A stretch of 60,303 bases of DNA. Origin: SZUA-448 sp964602475 (GTDB taxonomy: Bacteria; Bacillota; Clostridia; Lachnospirales; Lachnospiraceae). The first letter of the stretch is position 1. Every line of letters begins with the position of its first letter. Shown here in pieces: positions 35,635-43,836 of this stretch. The stretch is from the NCBI GenBank assembly GCA_964602475.1, contig CAZRRN010000013.1, positions 1 to 60,303 on the forward strand. Direction: 5' to 3'. The notes beneath the pieces are model-generated. The model was not told the DNA's origin, searched no databases, and saw only the letters and a list, made by a program, of their open reading frames with translations. Made by a program: the position numbers and the translations under genes.

Positions 35635-35964
35635 ATGGATATTCAGAAGCTGTTGAAGGAAGTAACTCCGCAACTGCAGAAGCTTGCATATCAATGTATC
35701 AGTGCAGATGAAATCGAAAAACTGGCGGAAAGAAGCGGGATTAGTCTTTCAAAAGCAGAATCAGAGCGATTGTTTTCCTGTCTTCATCCGGCGGTAGGAG
35801 AACTGAACGATGATGAGCTGGCATTGATTGCCGGAGGAAAAGGAGACAGCTGTAAATGTAATAAAAAAATTCTTCGTTCAATCCGGATTGATGATAATGG
35901 AAAGACAATTATGACCTTTAGATGTCTTGACTGTAAGGCGATATCAGAAAAGGTATATGAATAA
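35635..35964 (+). CDS. Double-glycine leader peptide precursor
   Basis: 109 residues. A long acidic helical leader (1-68) ends in ELNDDELALIAGG (Gly67-Gly68), the classic cleavage site for C39 peptidases. The leader resembles long double-glycine leaders of Clostridia that end in GELSDDELDNVAGG. The predicted mature peptide (69-109, 41 residues) is basic at its start and has two cysteine pairs, CKC (73/75) and CLDC (97/100), suited to disulphides, metal binding or modification. GGAGG lies six bases before the ATG. The matching C39 exporter is two genes downstream. Bacteriocin, signal peptide or secreted metal-binding peptide are all possible. Confidence 0.82.
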   Translation: MDIQKLLKEVTPQLQKLAYQCISADEIEKLAERSGISLSKAESERLFSCLHPAVGELNDDELALIAGGKGDSCKCNKKILRSIRIDDNGKTIMTFRCLDCKAISEKVYE

Positions 35965-36889
35965 AAATGAAAGAGTGGCCAGGATTGCTTTGCCGGACGA
36001 TCTGTGGCTTAACGAGCGGATATGGCTGAATCCGATGCTGCTGTATTACCGCACTGTTTTTCCGAAAGAACAATTGGAATATCTGGTCTGCATGAGAGGC
36101 GATTGCGATAAGGAATTTATAGCAGGAATTCTTATGCTGCGAAATATCGGTAGCTGTTCAGAGATTGTTTGTATTTTTGTACTTCCTGAATACCGAAGAA
36201 ATGGGATAGCAAAAAGACTATTGCATGCAGTTTCTGTGAATCGAAGTAATTCAGATAAAGATGGTTTCCGGAATGCAGGAAGCATTCGAATACGAGTAAC
36301 AGACCGGTGTGGAGGAAATCTGATTAAAAGCTTAAAAAACGAAAAATTTCTGCTCGTTAGCGAGCAGTTAAATTATATTGTAAATAACAATTCTGTGACC
36401 TATCAAGGTTGGCAGACTCTAAAGACACAGCTTCAGCCTTTTAAAGAGAAGCTCTGCCAGAAAGACTTTCAATTATGCAGTTTTGTAAATGCAGATAAAA
36501 GCTTCGTGAATGCTGTGCTGCAGCTTTCGGAGGAATGTTTTCCACAGCATTCTGCAAAGCTTCTGATTGGCAGAAATGATTTTATGCCGGCAGCAAGCTT
36601 TTTCGTTCATAAGAAGGGTAAGCTTGCAGCATACAGTCTGATTTCTTCTCCGGATGGCGTTAATTCGGTTCAGGAACAGCTGGCGGCTGCAGATGAATAT
36701 AGAAATTCCGGAGCTTTTTTATTGCCATTGCTTGCAAGTGTTGATTTTTTATTTCATTCTGATATAAAAAAATGTGTTTATGCTGTATGGGATGATAATA
36801 CAGTCATGAAACATTTTACAGAAAGTAAGCTGGAATTATTACAGCCGGAAAAGCTACGACAATATTGTTATGAAAAGAGTGGATTATAG
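35957..36889 (+). CDS. GNAT-family acetyltransferase-like protein of the peptide cassette
   Basis: 310 residues, two GNAT-like halves. The N-terminal half contains the acetyl-CoA loop IFVLPEYRRNGIAKRLL (a good Q/RxxGxG/A match); the C-terminal half (about 170-310) is more divergent. The ATG at 35957 overlaps the precursor stop by 8 bp, indicating coupled translation. It could acetylate the peptide, protect the producer by acetylating a target, or be unrelated. Tandem GNAT proteins of this size often have one active half. No named subfamily recognised. Placement between precursor and exporter argues for a role in the cassette. Confidence 0.75.
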   Translation: MNKNERVARIALPDDLWLNERIWLNPMLLYYRTVFPKEQLEYLVCMRGDCDKEFIAGILMLRNIGSCSEIVCIFVLPEYRRNGIAKRLLHAVSVNRSNSDKDGFRNAGSIRIRVTDRCGGNLIKSLKNEKFLLVSEQLNYIVNNNSVTYQGWQTLKTQLQPFKEKLCQKDFQLCSFVNADKSFVNAVLQLSEECFPQHSAKLLIGRNDFMPAASFFVHKKGKLAAYSLISSPDGVNSVQEQLAAADEYRNSGAFLLPLLASVDFLFHSDIKKCVYAVWDDNTVMKHFTESKLELLQPEKLRQYCYEKSGL

Positions 36890-36912
36890 AGGTCGTCAGC
36901 CGGGAGGATAAG

Positions 36913-38835
36913 GTGGTACGGATGGTTCCATATATTGCACAGCGGAATATCTCAGACTGCGGAGCAGCAGCGCTCGCTATGGTCATGGCTTATTATGGGA
37001 AACGAACGGACTATTCAGAAATCATCAGAGCCTGCAGATGCGAAGCCGGAGGTACAAGCTTATTAAATATTCAAAGTGCCGCCAGAACATATGGAATGGA
37101 TGTAAGATGTTTTTTCTGTAGAGCAGAGGATTTGAATGAAACACAGTTTCCGCTGATTCTCCACTGGAAAAGAATACATTTTGTTGTTTTATTACACTTG
37201 AATGAAAAATATGCGGTGGTTATTGATCCGAGATGCGGAAAGCAAAGGATATCGAGAGCGGAATTCCTGGAAGGGTTCTCAGGAAGCTGTTTACAAGCGA
37301 AGCCTGGAGCAGGTTTTCAGAAGGAAAAAAACAAGCATAGTTTATGGATAATACTTCGTGGATTTTTTGCGCCTGTCCGCAGGCAAATGTTTCTACTGCT
37401 TTCAGCAGGGATTGCAGCAGAGGGTTTTTATCTTGCAAGAGTCTTAATGAATCAGACTTTTATTGACCGGATTATGTACAATGAGCCGGAAAAGTCGGTG
37501 CATTTTTTAATTATCTTTTTGATCATTACAATTACCGGTATTATTCTGAAGGCCTGTTGTGGAATGACCTCCCTGGTTACAGAAAGAAAAGCGACGGAAA
37601 TAGCTACGGAAAGCTTGTTTTGTGAGATTTTTAAGCTTCCGGTTGACTATATTTCAAGGCATGGAGCCGGTGATCTAAGTGATCGCCTGCAGGAACCGGA
37701 GAGACTCATTAAAGGAGCAAACGGACTGTTGTTATCATTGATTCTGCGTCTGCTTACGGTTGGTTTTTCCTTTGCGGTTATGGCATATTGCAGTCTCTGG
37801 CTGGCAGTGGGAATGGCGGCGCTTTTTGCATTTGGATTTTGGCTGACCAAGAGACAGACAGGAAGAATGAATGCTACATTTACAGAACATGCGAAACAGA
37901 CAGCAGATTTAAGAGAAAAGACAGTCTCTGAACTGCGTATATGCAGACAGGCGAAGGCCTGCGGACTGGAACAGGAATTAATTCAAATTCATGCTTCTGC
38001 GGTTGATCTGCGGGTGAAGGCTGACCGGGACTGCCTTCGTATAGAGCATCAGTATGAACTAAGCGTTGGACTTTTCAGTAAGCTTGTGTCAGCAATTGTG
38101 TTGGTTGCCGGAGTTGTGTTGTTGATGGACGGGCAAATGACCTGCGGTTTTTTCTTCGTGATTCAGGGAATGGTTAATGAACTGATACTTCCGCTGCAAT
38201 CCTTGTTTACAGAACAAAAAAATCATATACGACGAAACATTTCAGCTGACAGATACCATGAGATAATTCTGCAGGAAAAACGTCCGAAACAAAAGCAATG
38301 CCAAATGAAACAAGTTAACATTACGGATTTAACCTTTTCTTATTCAGAGAACCAAAGAAAGATTCTGTCCGGAATAAATTTTTCCTTTTGTAAAGGGGAG
38401 ATTATCGGATTAACCGGACCATGTGGATCGGGAAAATCAACTCTTGCAGGAATTCTTGCAGGATGGTATTTGCCGGAGTCAGGAAGTATTACAATTGTAG
38501 ATTACGAAGAGAAGGCAATTCCGGGAGCAGCAAATCTTGGATCCGTTATCTACCTTGAAGGGACAGGGACTGTATTCACCGGACTTTCCGGTGGTCAAGT
38601 ACAGATGCTCGAGCTTAATAACGCATTGAACCAACGACCGGAGCTTTTGATTCTGGATGAAGCTACAGATGCACTTGATGCAGGAACAGAACAGGAAGTA
38701 TTTCAAAAACTGCGAAGAAATGGCTGTGCCGTTCTTGTGATTACTCAAAAGCAGTCAACACTAAAGTACTGTGACAGAATATATTATCTGATGCCGGATG
38801 GAAAGCTGAAACCTTTCGAGGTGCTACATGACTGA
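36913..38835 (+). CDS. C39-peptidase ABC exporter subunit with a degenerate ATPase domain
   Basis: 640 residues: N-terminal C39 peptidase (1-130) with catalytic Cys16 in QRNISDCGAAA, His89 and Asp105; a six-helix exporter membrane domain (about 150-440); then an ABC ATPase. The peptidase should cut the double-glycine leader upstream. The ATPase is abnormal. Walker A (GPCGSGKST, Lys508), signature LSGGQ (558-562) and Walker B (LLILDEAT) are present. Only about 50 residues separate Walker A from the signature, instead of roughly 105, so the Q-loop/helical subdomain is largely missing, and the H-loop His is Gln612. GTG 36913 has GGAGG five bases upstream. It probably pairs with the next protein. 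Confidence 0.88.
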   Translation: MVRMVPYIAQRNISDCGAAALAMVMAYYGKRTDYSEIIRACRCEAGGTSLLNIQSAARTYGMDVRCFFCRAEDLNETQFPLILHWKRIHFVVLLHLNEKYAVVIDPRCGKQRISRAEFLEGFSGSCLQAKPGAGFQKEKNKHSLWIILRGFFAPVRRQMFLLLSAGIAAEGFYLARVLMNQTFIDRIMYNEPEKSVHFLIIFLIITITGIILKACCGMTSLVTERKATEIATESLFCEIFKLPVDYISRHGAGDLSDRLQEPERLIKGANGLLLSLILRLLTVGFSFAVMAYCSLWLAVGMAALFAFGFWLTKRQTGRMNATFTEHAKQTADLREKTVSELRICRQAKACGLEQELIQIHASAVDLRVKADRDCLRIEHQYELSVGLFSKLVSAIVLVAGVVLLMDGQMTCGFFFVIQGMVNELILPLQSLFTEQKNHIRRNISADRYHEIILQEKRPKQKQCQMKQVNITDLTFSYSENQRKILSGINFSFCKGEIIGLTGPCGSGKSTLAGILAGWYLPESGSITIVDYEEKAIPGAANLGSVIYLEGTGTVFTGLSGGQVQMLELNNALNQRPELLILDEATDALDAGTEQEVFQKLRRNGCAVLVITQKQSTLKYCDRIYYLMPDGKLKPFEVLHD

Positions 38836-40501
38836 AAATGATAAAAAAAACAGCCCGGAGAATATAAGAAAAAAATTTGAAAGTGAACTGATTTGCAGGA
38901 AACGAACAGCCCTTATTCTTGCCGGAATATTTACGTTGTCAGTAGAAGCTTTTTCCTTGCTGTTGCCTTTCGGTTATGATATATTATTTAGTGAGAATGC
39001 ACTAAATCAAGATCATCTTACTGTAATTAAGGCTTTGGTGATAATGGTTGCCGGAATGACCGCCGCCGGTTTATCCTATGCATTACAGAATAAGGTGTTC
39101 GACAGAATTGAGCTGGATTTGCGTGAGAACGCAGAAAAGGACCTGTTTGCAAGAGCAGTGAAGCTTCCTGCTGAGGTGGTGGAACAAATGGGGGCGGCAG
39201 TGGTTGAAGAGGCAATGGAATATGCTAATCAGCATTTACTGCTAAGAACAAGACTGATTTATGATGGGCTTATATTTGGAACCTTGTCGCTGGCGGTTAT
39301 TGCTCCGTTTATTCTTCTGTTTTCCGATGTGCTGCCGTTACTGACCGGTTTAGTGCTGCTTCTTTGTTTGTCAGGCGGATTAACTGCATGGCTGCAGATG
39401 AAAAAAACGGGATTATATTATCAGGAGAAAAAAAAATATAACGCTTCATGCTATGAAGCTGTATCCGGATATAGGCGGACATTTGGACTTCATCAGGAAA
39501 AAGAGATATTCGGAAAATGGTGTGATGTTCTGAAAAAGAAGAAGTCTGCGGAATTTCGTTATGAAGCTGTTTTTTTCTTGGGAGAACTGGTACGAATGGC
39601 GGTAACAGGGGTTTCGATGATTCTGATATATAATGCTGCGTTGGTTCTGAAACTTGATACAGGAGAATTTCTTGCATTAAACATACTTTACGGAATGCTT
39701 AGCGGAATAGCAATAACGATAACCGAATCGCTGATCAGGGCAGGAAGTCTAAAGGAGCTGCGGACACAGTCGGAATTTTTGTTTTATCATGAGAAATTAC
39801 AGGAAACTGAAGAATTAATAGAAGGAAGAATTGTTTTGCAGGGGGTCAGATTTTCCTATCCCGGAAAACCGGTTCTTCTCGATGGGATTGATCTTGAAAT
39901 TAATTCCGGGGAAATGATAGGAATATACGGAGCAGTAGGTTCAGGAAAAACAACGCTTACGAATATTCTGCTCGGAATGCTTGAAGCAGAAGGCGAGATT
40001 ATTTTGGACGGAAGAACAATGAAGCAAAGCATGCTGGCAGGAAATCGTGGTGATGTAGCGGCGGTATTTCGTGAAAATAGTATGATTCGCGGAACAATTG
40101 GAGAAAATCTTCTTATCAAGGATTCGTGTAATAACGATAAGCTTCCGGCTGATTCTGAGATAATTAAGAAAGCCAGACAAATGATAGATGAATTCTATAC
40201 TTCAGATCGGTCAACAGGAGTTTTATTTAATATGAATACGGAGCTTGATGATGGAGGAACTGTTTTATCAAACGGGGAAAGACAGATGCTTCAGCTGGTA
40301 AGAGTGTTAGTGCATTCACCAAAGCTGCTGCTGCTTGATGAAGCGGTTTCGTGTATGGATGAGAAGCTGCTTACGCACGTACTGGAATATATAAAGAAAA
40401 CTCAAATTACATGCATTTTATTTTCACACCGCGAGTCGGTATTTCGTTTCTGTAACAGGAGGTATGAGCTGTATAACGGTAAGCTGTATCTAAGAGAATA
40501 A
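38828..40501 (+). CDS. ABC exporter subunit, partner of the C39 protein
   Basis: 557 residues: six-helix exporter domain (about 25-310) and an ABC ATPase of normal layout. Walker A is GAVGSGKTT (Lys374), the signature is the variant LSNGE (480-484), Walker B is LLLLDEA and the H-loop is FSHRES with His kept. The usual Q-loop Gln is not evident (AAVFREN). Its start overlaps the C39 gene by 8 bp. Each partner has lost different elements, as in heterodimeric exporters with one degenerate site. The paired layout recalls NHLP-type bacteriocin export cassettes. No peptidase domain is present. Confidence 0.87.
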   Translation: MTENDKKNSPENIRKKFESELICRKRTALILAGIFTLSVEAFSLLLPFGYDILFSENALNQDHLTVIKALVIMVAGMTAAGLSYALQNKVFDRIELDLRENAEKDLFARAVKLPAEVVEQMGAAVVEEAMEYANQHLLLRTRLIYDGLIFGTLSLAVIAPFILLFSDVLPLLTGLVLLLCLSGGLTAWLQMKKTGLYYQEKKKYNASCYEAVSGYRRTFGLHQEKEIFGKWCDVLKKKKSAEFRYEAVFFLGELVRMAVTGVSMILIYNAALVLKLDTGEFLALNILYGMLSGIAITITESLIRAGSLKELRTQSEFLFYHEKLQETEELIEGRIVLQGVRFSYPGKPVLLDGIDLEINSGEMIGIYGAVGSGKTTLTNILLGMLEAEGEIILDGRTMKQSMLAGNRGDVAAVFRENSMIRGTIGENLLIKDSCNNDKLPADSEIIKKARQMIDEFYTSDRSTGVLFNMNTELDDGGTVLSNGERQMLQLVRVLVHSPKLLLLDEAVSCMDEKLLTHVLEYIKKTQITCILFSHRESVFRFCNRRYELYNGKLYLRE

Positions 40502-40542
40502 ATTTATCTGTAAAACGGCACAGAAGTTGAAAGGAGAAAGAC

Positions 40543-40950
40543 ATGAGAGAAATAACCATACCTGCGCATAGCGACCAGCTGAATTACGTGACAGATTTTA
40601 TATCCGAGGATTTAGAACGGGAACAATGTTCTGCAAGGGTAAATATGCAGGTTTGTCTTGCAGTTGAGGAAATATTTCTTAACATAGTGAACTATGCATA
40701 CCGGCCGAAAGACGGTGATGCCACAGTACGATGCAGTATCGGAGGAGATCCTCTGCAGATTATCATTCAGTTTCTTGATAAGGGGCACCCATATAATCCA
40801 CTGGAACGAAAAGAGCCCAATCTGGATCTTACAGCAGAAGAGAGAGAAATCGGCGGACTGGGTATCTTTCTGGTAAAGAAAAGTATGGATAGTGTTGAAT
40901 ATGTATATCAAGAAGGGAAAAATATTCTGACAATCATAAAGAGGCTGTAG
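40543..40950 (+). CDS. RsbW/SpoIIAB-like anti-sigma factor serine kinase
   Basis: 135 residues, single GHKL ATPase domain. The N-box is AVEEIFLNIVNYAY (Glu43, Asn47), the G1 box is FLDKGHPYNP and the G2 box is GGLGIFLVKK. These proteins phosphorylate STAS antagonists and otherwise bind a sigma factor or another effector. AAAGGAG lies seven bases before the ATG. No sigma factor gene or PP2C phosphatase adjoins it. The likely STAS partner is at 19442-19726, at the start of the same plus-strand block. It is the last gene of that block. Confidence 0.88.
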   Translation: MREITIPAHSDQLNYVTDFISEDLEREQCSARVNMQVCLAVEEIFLNIVNYAYRPKDGDATVRCSIGGDPLQIIIQFLDKGHPYNPLERKEPNLDLTAEEREIGGLGIFLVKKSMDSVEYVYQEGKNILTIIKRL

Positions 40951-40991
40951 GCAAATCCGTGACCGGATACAAAGGTCTCTTTATAAACGGG

Positions 40992-41288
40992 CTATTCTTC
41001 TACCATGTCATTGAAGGCGGAAACGGCTTTTTGGTATTCTTCTTCGCCTTCTATATTAATTAATTCGACAGAATCATCATCACCTCGCGAATAGCGGAAC
41101 AGGTATACTTCGCCTTCTGTGTCGGGTGTTGTAGAGTAAAGAGCAATGTAATCCTGATCTTCCACAGCGAATACTCCCATGACCTCACATTCCTGTTCTT
41201 TTCCGTTCTCAAGATTCAGAGTGATTTTTAGGGAATCCATAACTTCTTCCGGATCTTCTCCAAAATATAAATCTTTATTGTCTTCCAT
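40992..41288 (-). CDS. DUF1292 (YrzB-like) small acidic protein
   Basis: 98 residues, strongly acidic, with the DUF1292 pattern: ITLNLENGKEQECEVMGVF, DYIALYS and EVYLFRY. In Firmicutes such proteins often accompany yrrK/yqgF-type genes and have no known function; here it stands alone. I chose the ATG at 41288 (GGAGG five bases upstream). The frame extends to 41354 without support. It converges on the RsbW-like gene and marks the end of the plus-strand block. Confidence 0.85.
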   Translation of the reverse strand: MEDNKDLYFGEDPEEVMDSLKITLNLENGKEQECEVMGVFAVEDQDYIALYSTTPDTEGEVYLFRYSRGDDDSVELINIEGEEEYQKAVSAFNDMVEE

Positions 41289-41325
41289 AACAGCCTCCGT
41301 AATTATTAGTATAGCAAGCATTTCA

Positions 41326-41354
41326 AGTATAGCAGAGTCAAAATAGTTCGTCAA
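41326..41354 (-). promoter_or_regulatory. Promoter of the DUF1292 gene
   Basis: Minus strand: TTGACG (41349-41354), 17-bp spacer, TATACT (41326-41331), about 38 bp before the start. Confidence 0.68.
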
Positions 41355-41394
41355 TGAAACAATCTTTTGAATATGTAAATGAACTGAAAATTGT

Positions 41395-41423
41395 TTGCTA
41401 TACCGGTCTATTTTTAGTATAAT
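41395..41423 (+). promoter_or_regulatory. Promoter of the spermidine-synthase-like gene
   Basis: TTGCTA (41395-41400), 17-bp spacer, perfect TATAAT (41418-41423), about 87 bp before the ATG. Confidence 0.6.
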
Positions 41424-41509
41424 AAAAATGTAAAAAGGCTTGGATATCCGTGAGATGCTTGACAGGGATGTTCAATGAGTGCAGACAGCAGCACGGAAAT
41501 GGGGAATAT

Positions 41510-43087
41510 ATGATTAAAAAGAAATATTTTTTATATGCAACTGCATTCTTTTCAGGTATGTCTGTCATGGCTATCGAGCTTGGTGCAAGCCGTCTTTTGG
41601 CACCGTACTTCAGTTCTTCCCAGATCGTCTGGACTGTAATTATCGGAACGATTATGATTGCGATGGCAATCGGAAATGTTGTTGGAGGAAGAAAAGCAGA
41701 TAAGAACCCAGATCCGGCAATCCTGTACCGACGCCTCTTACTTGTCGCAGTTTGGACTGCGGCAATCCCATTTCTCGGAAAATACCTGATTGCCGGAGTT
41801 TCAATAGGTCTGGCATTGATTGTCAAGAATGGTTTTCTTGTATGGGCTTCGTTTGCATCCTGTATTTTACTTTTTGTTTTTCCTCTGTTGATGCTTGGAA
41901 CAGTAACTCCTTCATTGATGAAATATGCAACCGCAAGTCTTGATGATAACGGAAAGACCGTCGGGGAACTGGAAGCACTAGGTACAATAGGAAGCATCCT
42001 TGGAACCTTTCTTCCGACCTTTGTTACGATACCGACGGTTGGGACAGCAATGACCTTTTTAATTTTTGCATTTGTGCTGGCACTGTTAAGCCTTATTTAT
42101 TTTATTTATACAAAGAAGCACAGGGTGAGAGGAATCATTGTTACCGTACTGATTATTATACTTATGTTCCTTCCGATTAAGGACAGCTTTGCATTCTGGA
42201 TCTCTGATTTGGCATATGAGGGGGAGTCAATCTATAACTATCTACAGGTTCAGGAAGATGAACGTAAGGTTATACTATCGACAAATGTCATGATGGGAGT
42301 ACAGTCCATTCGGATGAAAAGCGGAGCCCTGACAGGTATGTATTATGACTGTGCACTTGCAGCTCCGCTCATGGCGAAAACCGAACCGGAAGAACAGAAG
42401 CTTTTAATCCTTGGTCTTGGAACCGGAACCTATGCTACGCAGTGCCTTACGTATTTTCCGGGAATTACTGTAGAGGGCGTTGAAATTGACCAAAAAATTG
42501 TTGATCTGGCCTATGAATACTTTGAACTTTCGCAGCAGGCAGCAGTATATGTAGAGGACGGACGCTGTTTTTTGCGGTCTACAGGAAAGTATGACGTAAT
42601 TATGGTGGATGCATATCAGGATATTACGATTCCGTTTCAGATGTCGACAACCGAGTTCTTTACGGAGGTGAAGGAACACCTGAATGAAGGCGGTATAATG
42701 GTTGTTAATATGAATATGCGGTCTGAAGAGGACGGTGCAATCAATGATTATCTGTATGATACAATTTCTTCCGTCTTCTCTGAAACCTATACGGTACGCG
42801 TATATAACGGATCCAATACGGAACTTTTTGCCGGTTGTGATGCAGGGATGACAGCACGTCTGACAGAACGGATTGAAGAAATGGAAAGTGGTGAACTGAA
42901 GACACAGGTAAGCTGGGTTCGGGAGAATCTTTCCGAAAAAGATGCAGGAGATAAAATTCTGACCGACGACAAGGCACCGGTGGAACTGCTTGGCATGAAA
43001 GTACTGGATGAAATGATAGAGACAGAGCTTTCATATTATAAAGGGCTTTTTTTATCCGGCGAATGGGAAACCTTCTTTGCTGATTAA
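41510..43087 (+). CDS. Membrane protein with spermidine-synthase-like methyltransferase-fold domain
   Basis: 525 residues: seven or so membrane segments (1-235), then a cytoplasmic polyamine-synthase-like domain (about 240-525) with the SAM-binding motif LILGLGTGTYA and GVEIDQKIVDLA, and a VDAYQD acidic motif. Such fused MFS/SpeE-like proteins are common in Clostridia; their substrates are mostly unknown, and true spermidine synthesis is not assured. I chose the ATG at 41510 (GGGG five bases upstream). The frame reaches 41450 but without a ribosome site. Confidence 0.85.
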   Translation: MIKKKYFLYATAFFSGMSVMAIELGASRLLAPYFSSSQIVWTVIIGTIMIAMAIGNVVGGRKADKNPDPAILYRRLLLVAVWTAAIPFLGKYLIAGVSIGLALIVKNGFLVWASFASCILLFVFPLLMLGTVTPSLMKYATASLDDNGKTVGELEALGTIGSILGTFLPTFVTIPTVGTAMTFLIFAFVLALLSLIYFIYTKKHRVRGIIVTVLIIILMFLPIKDSFAFWISDLAYEGESIYNYLQVQEDERKVILSTNVMMGVQSIRMKSGALTGMYYDCALAAPLMAKTEPEEQKLLILGLGTGTYATQCLTYFPGITVEGVEIDQKIVDLAYEYFELSQQAAVYVEDGRCFLRSTGKYDVIMVDAYQDITIPFQMSTTEFFTEVKEHLNEGGIMVVNMNMRSEEDGAINDYLYDTISSVFSETYTVRVYNGSNTELFAGCDAGMTARLTERIEEMESGELKTQVSWVRENLSEKDAGDKILTDDKAPVELLGMKVLDEMIETELSYYKGLFLSGEWETFFAD

Positions 43088-43093
43088 GAAGAA

Positions 43094-43585
43094 TCAGAGT
43101 TCCTGTGAGGCATTATAATGCTCCGAAATGGCATGTGTAAGAATGTATTCCTCGAGGATTTCTGCAGCATCACCAATCAGCTCGGCACAGGGTCTTTTTT
43201 TATAGTATGCCTCAGTACGGGCTTCGGGTACAAAAGAATCCGGAGCTTTTTTTTCTCCGAGAAGTTCGCGGCAGACGATGAATTTGTTTCGATCTCGAAA
43301 TTGGTCTGCCAGATACCGGATTCTTGCATAATGTTCAGCTTTTCCATTCAGATCGGAGGGTTCTGTATATCCATACAACAGACCGGTAACCATGAACATG
43401 CCGGATACGGCTCCGCATACTTCCCGAAGACGTCCCATTCCCCCTCCGAAGGAGGAAGCAAGACGCATTGCAGTATCCTGTGAGAGTTCTGTAAGATCAA
43501 GAAATGCCAATACTAGAGACTGGGTACAGCTGTAGCCGGATTTAAAATTATTAATAGCCTGTTCTCTTCGGGATAATCCATTCAT
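43094..43585 (-). CDS. C-GCAxxG-C-C family redox-type protein
   Basis: 163 residues with the family's spaced cysteines: GYSCTQS, EVCGAVSG (the C-G-A-x-x-G core), IVCREL and KRPCAELI. The family is widespread in anaerobes, and a redox or metal role is suspected but not established. I chose the ATG at 43585 because GGAG lies six bases upstream; the frame opens at 43636. It converges on the spermidine-synthase-like gene with a 6-bp gap and no terminator. Confidence 0.85.
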   Translation of the reverse strand: MNGLSRREQAINNFKSGYSCTQSLVLAFLDLTELSQDTAMRLASSFGGGMGRLREVCGAVSGMFMVTGLLYGYTEPSDLNGKAEHYARIRYLADQFRDRNKFIVCRELLGEKKAPDSFVPEARTEAYYKKRPCAELIGDAAEILEEYILTHAISEHYNASQEL

Positions 43586-43699
43586 TATATACTCCATTTC
43601 AATGCTGCTCTTTGTGTATCGATGATATTGTGGCAAGCAAAGCGCAGATATAAATCAGTGTGAAGATTCACCTGTCACACGATACTATATTTTATGAGA

Positions 43700-43729
43700 A
43701 TTATATAATTATTATTTGTGTCTTGTCAA
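43700..43729 (-). promoter_or_regulatory. Promoter of the C-GCAxxG-C-C gene, with a downstream hairpin
   Basis: Minus strand: TTGACA (43724-43729), 18-bp spacer, TATAAT (43700-43705), both perfect. The transcript leader then contains a GTGTGA/TCACAC inverted repeat near 43657-43680. The leader is about 110 bases. Confidence 0.75.
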
Positions 43730-43836
43730 CGGTTATAAGAACTCTGTTCAAGAGGAAAAAACAATAAGCCGTGTGGGATGCATAAAAGTAAAATAGCTGT
43801 GCTTTAAAGATTCGTTTATGTATAGGAAGGAGAACA

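Noticed and set aside
18524..40950. The block as a complete integrative conjugative element
   Set aside because: No relaxase, integrase, excisionase, replication gene or attachment repeats were found. It stays possible that such genes lie outside the window.
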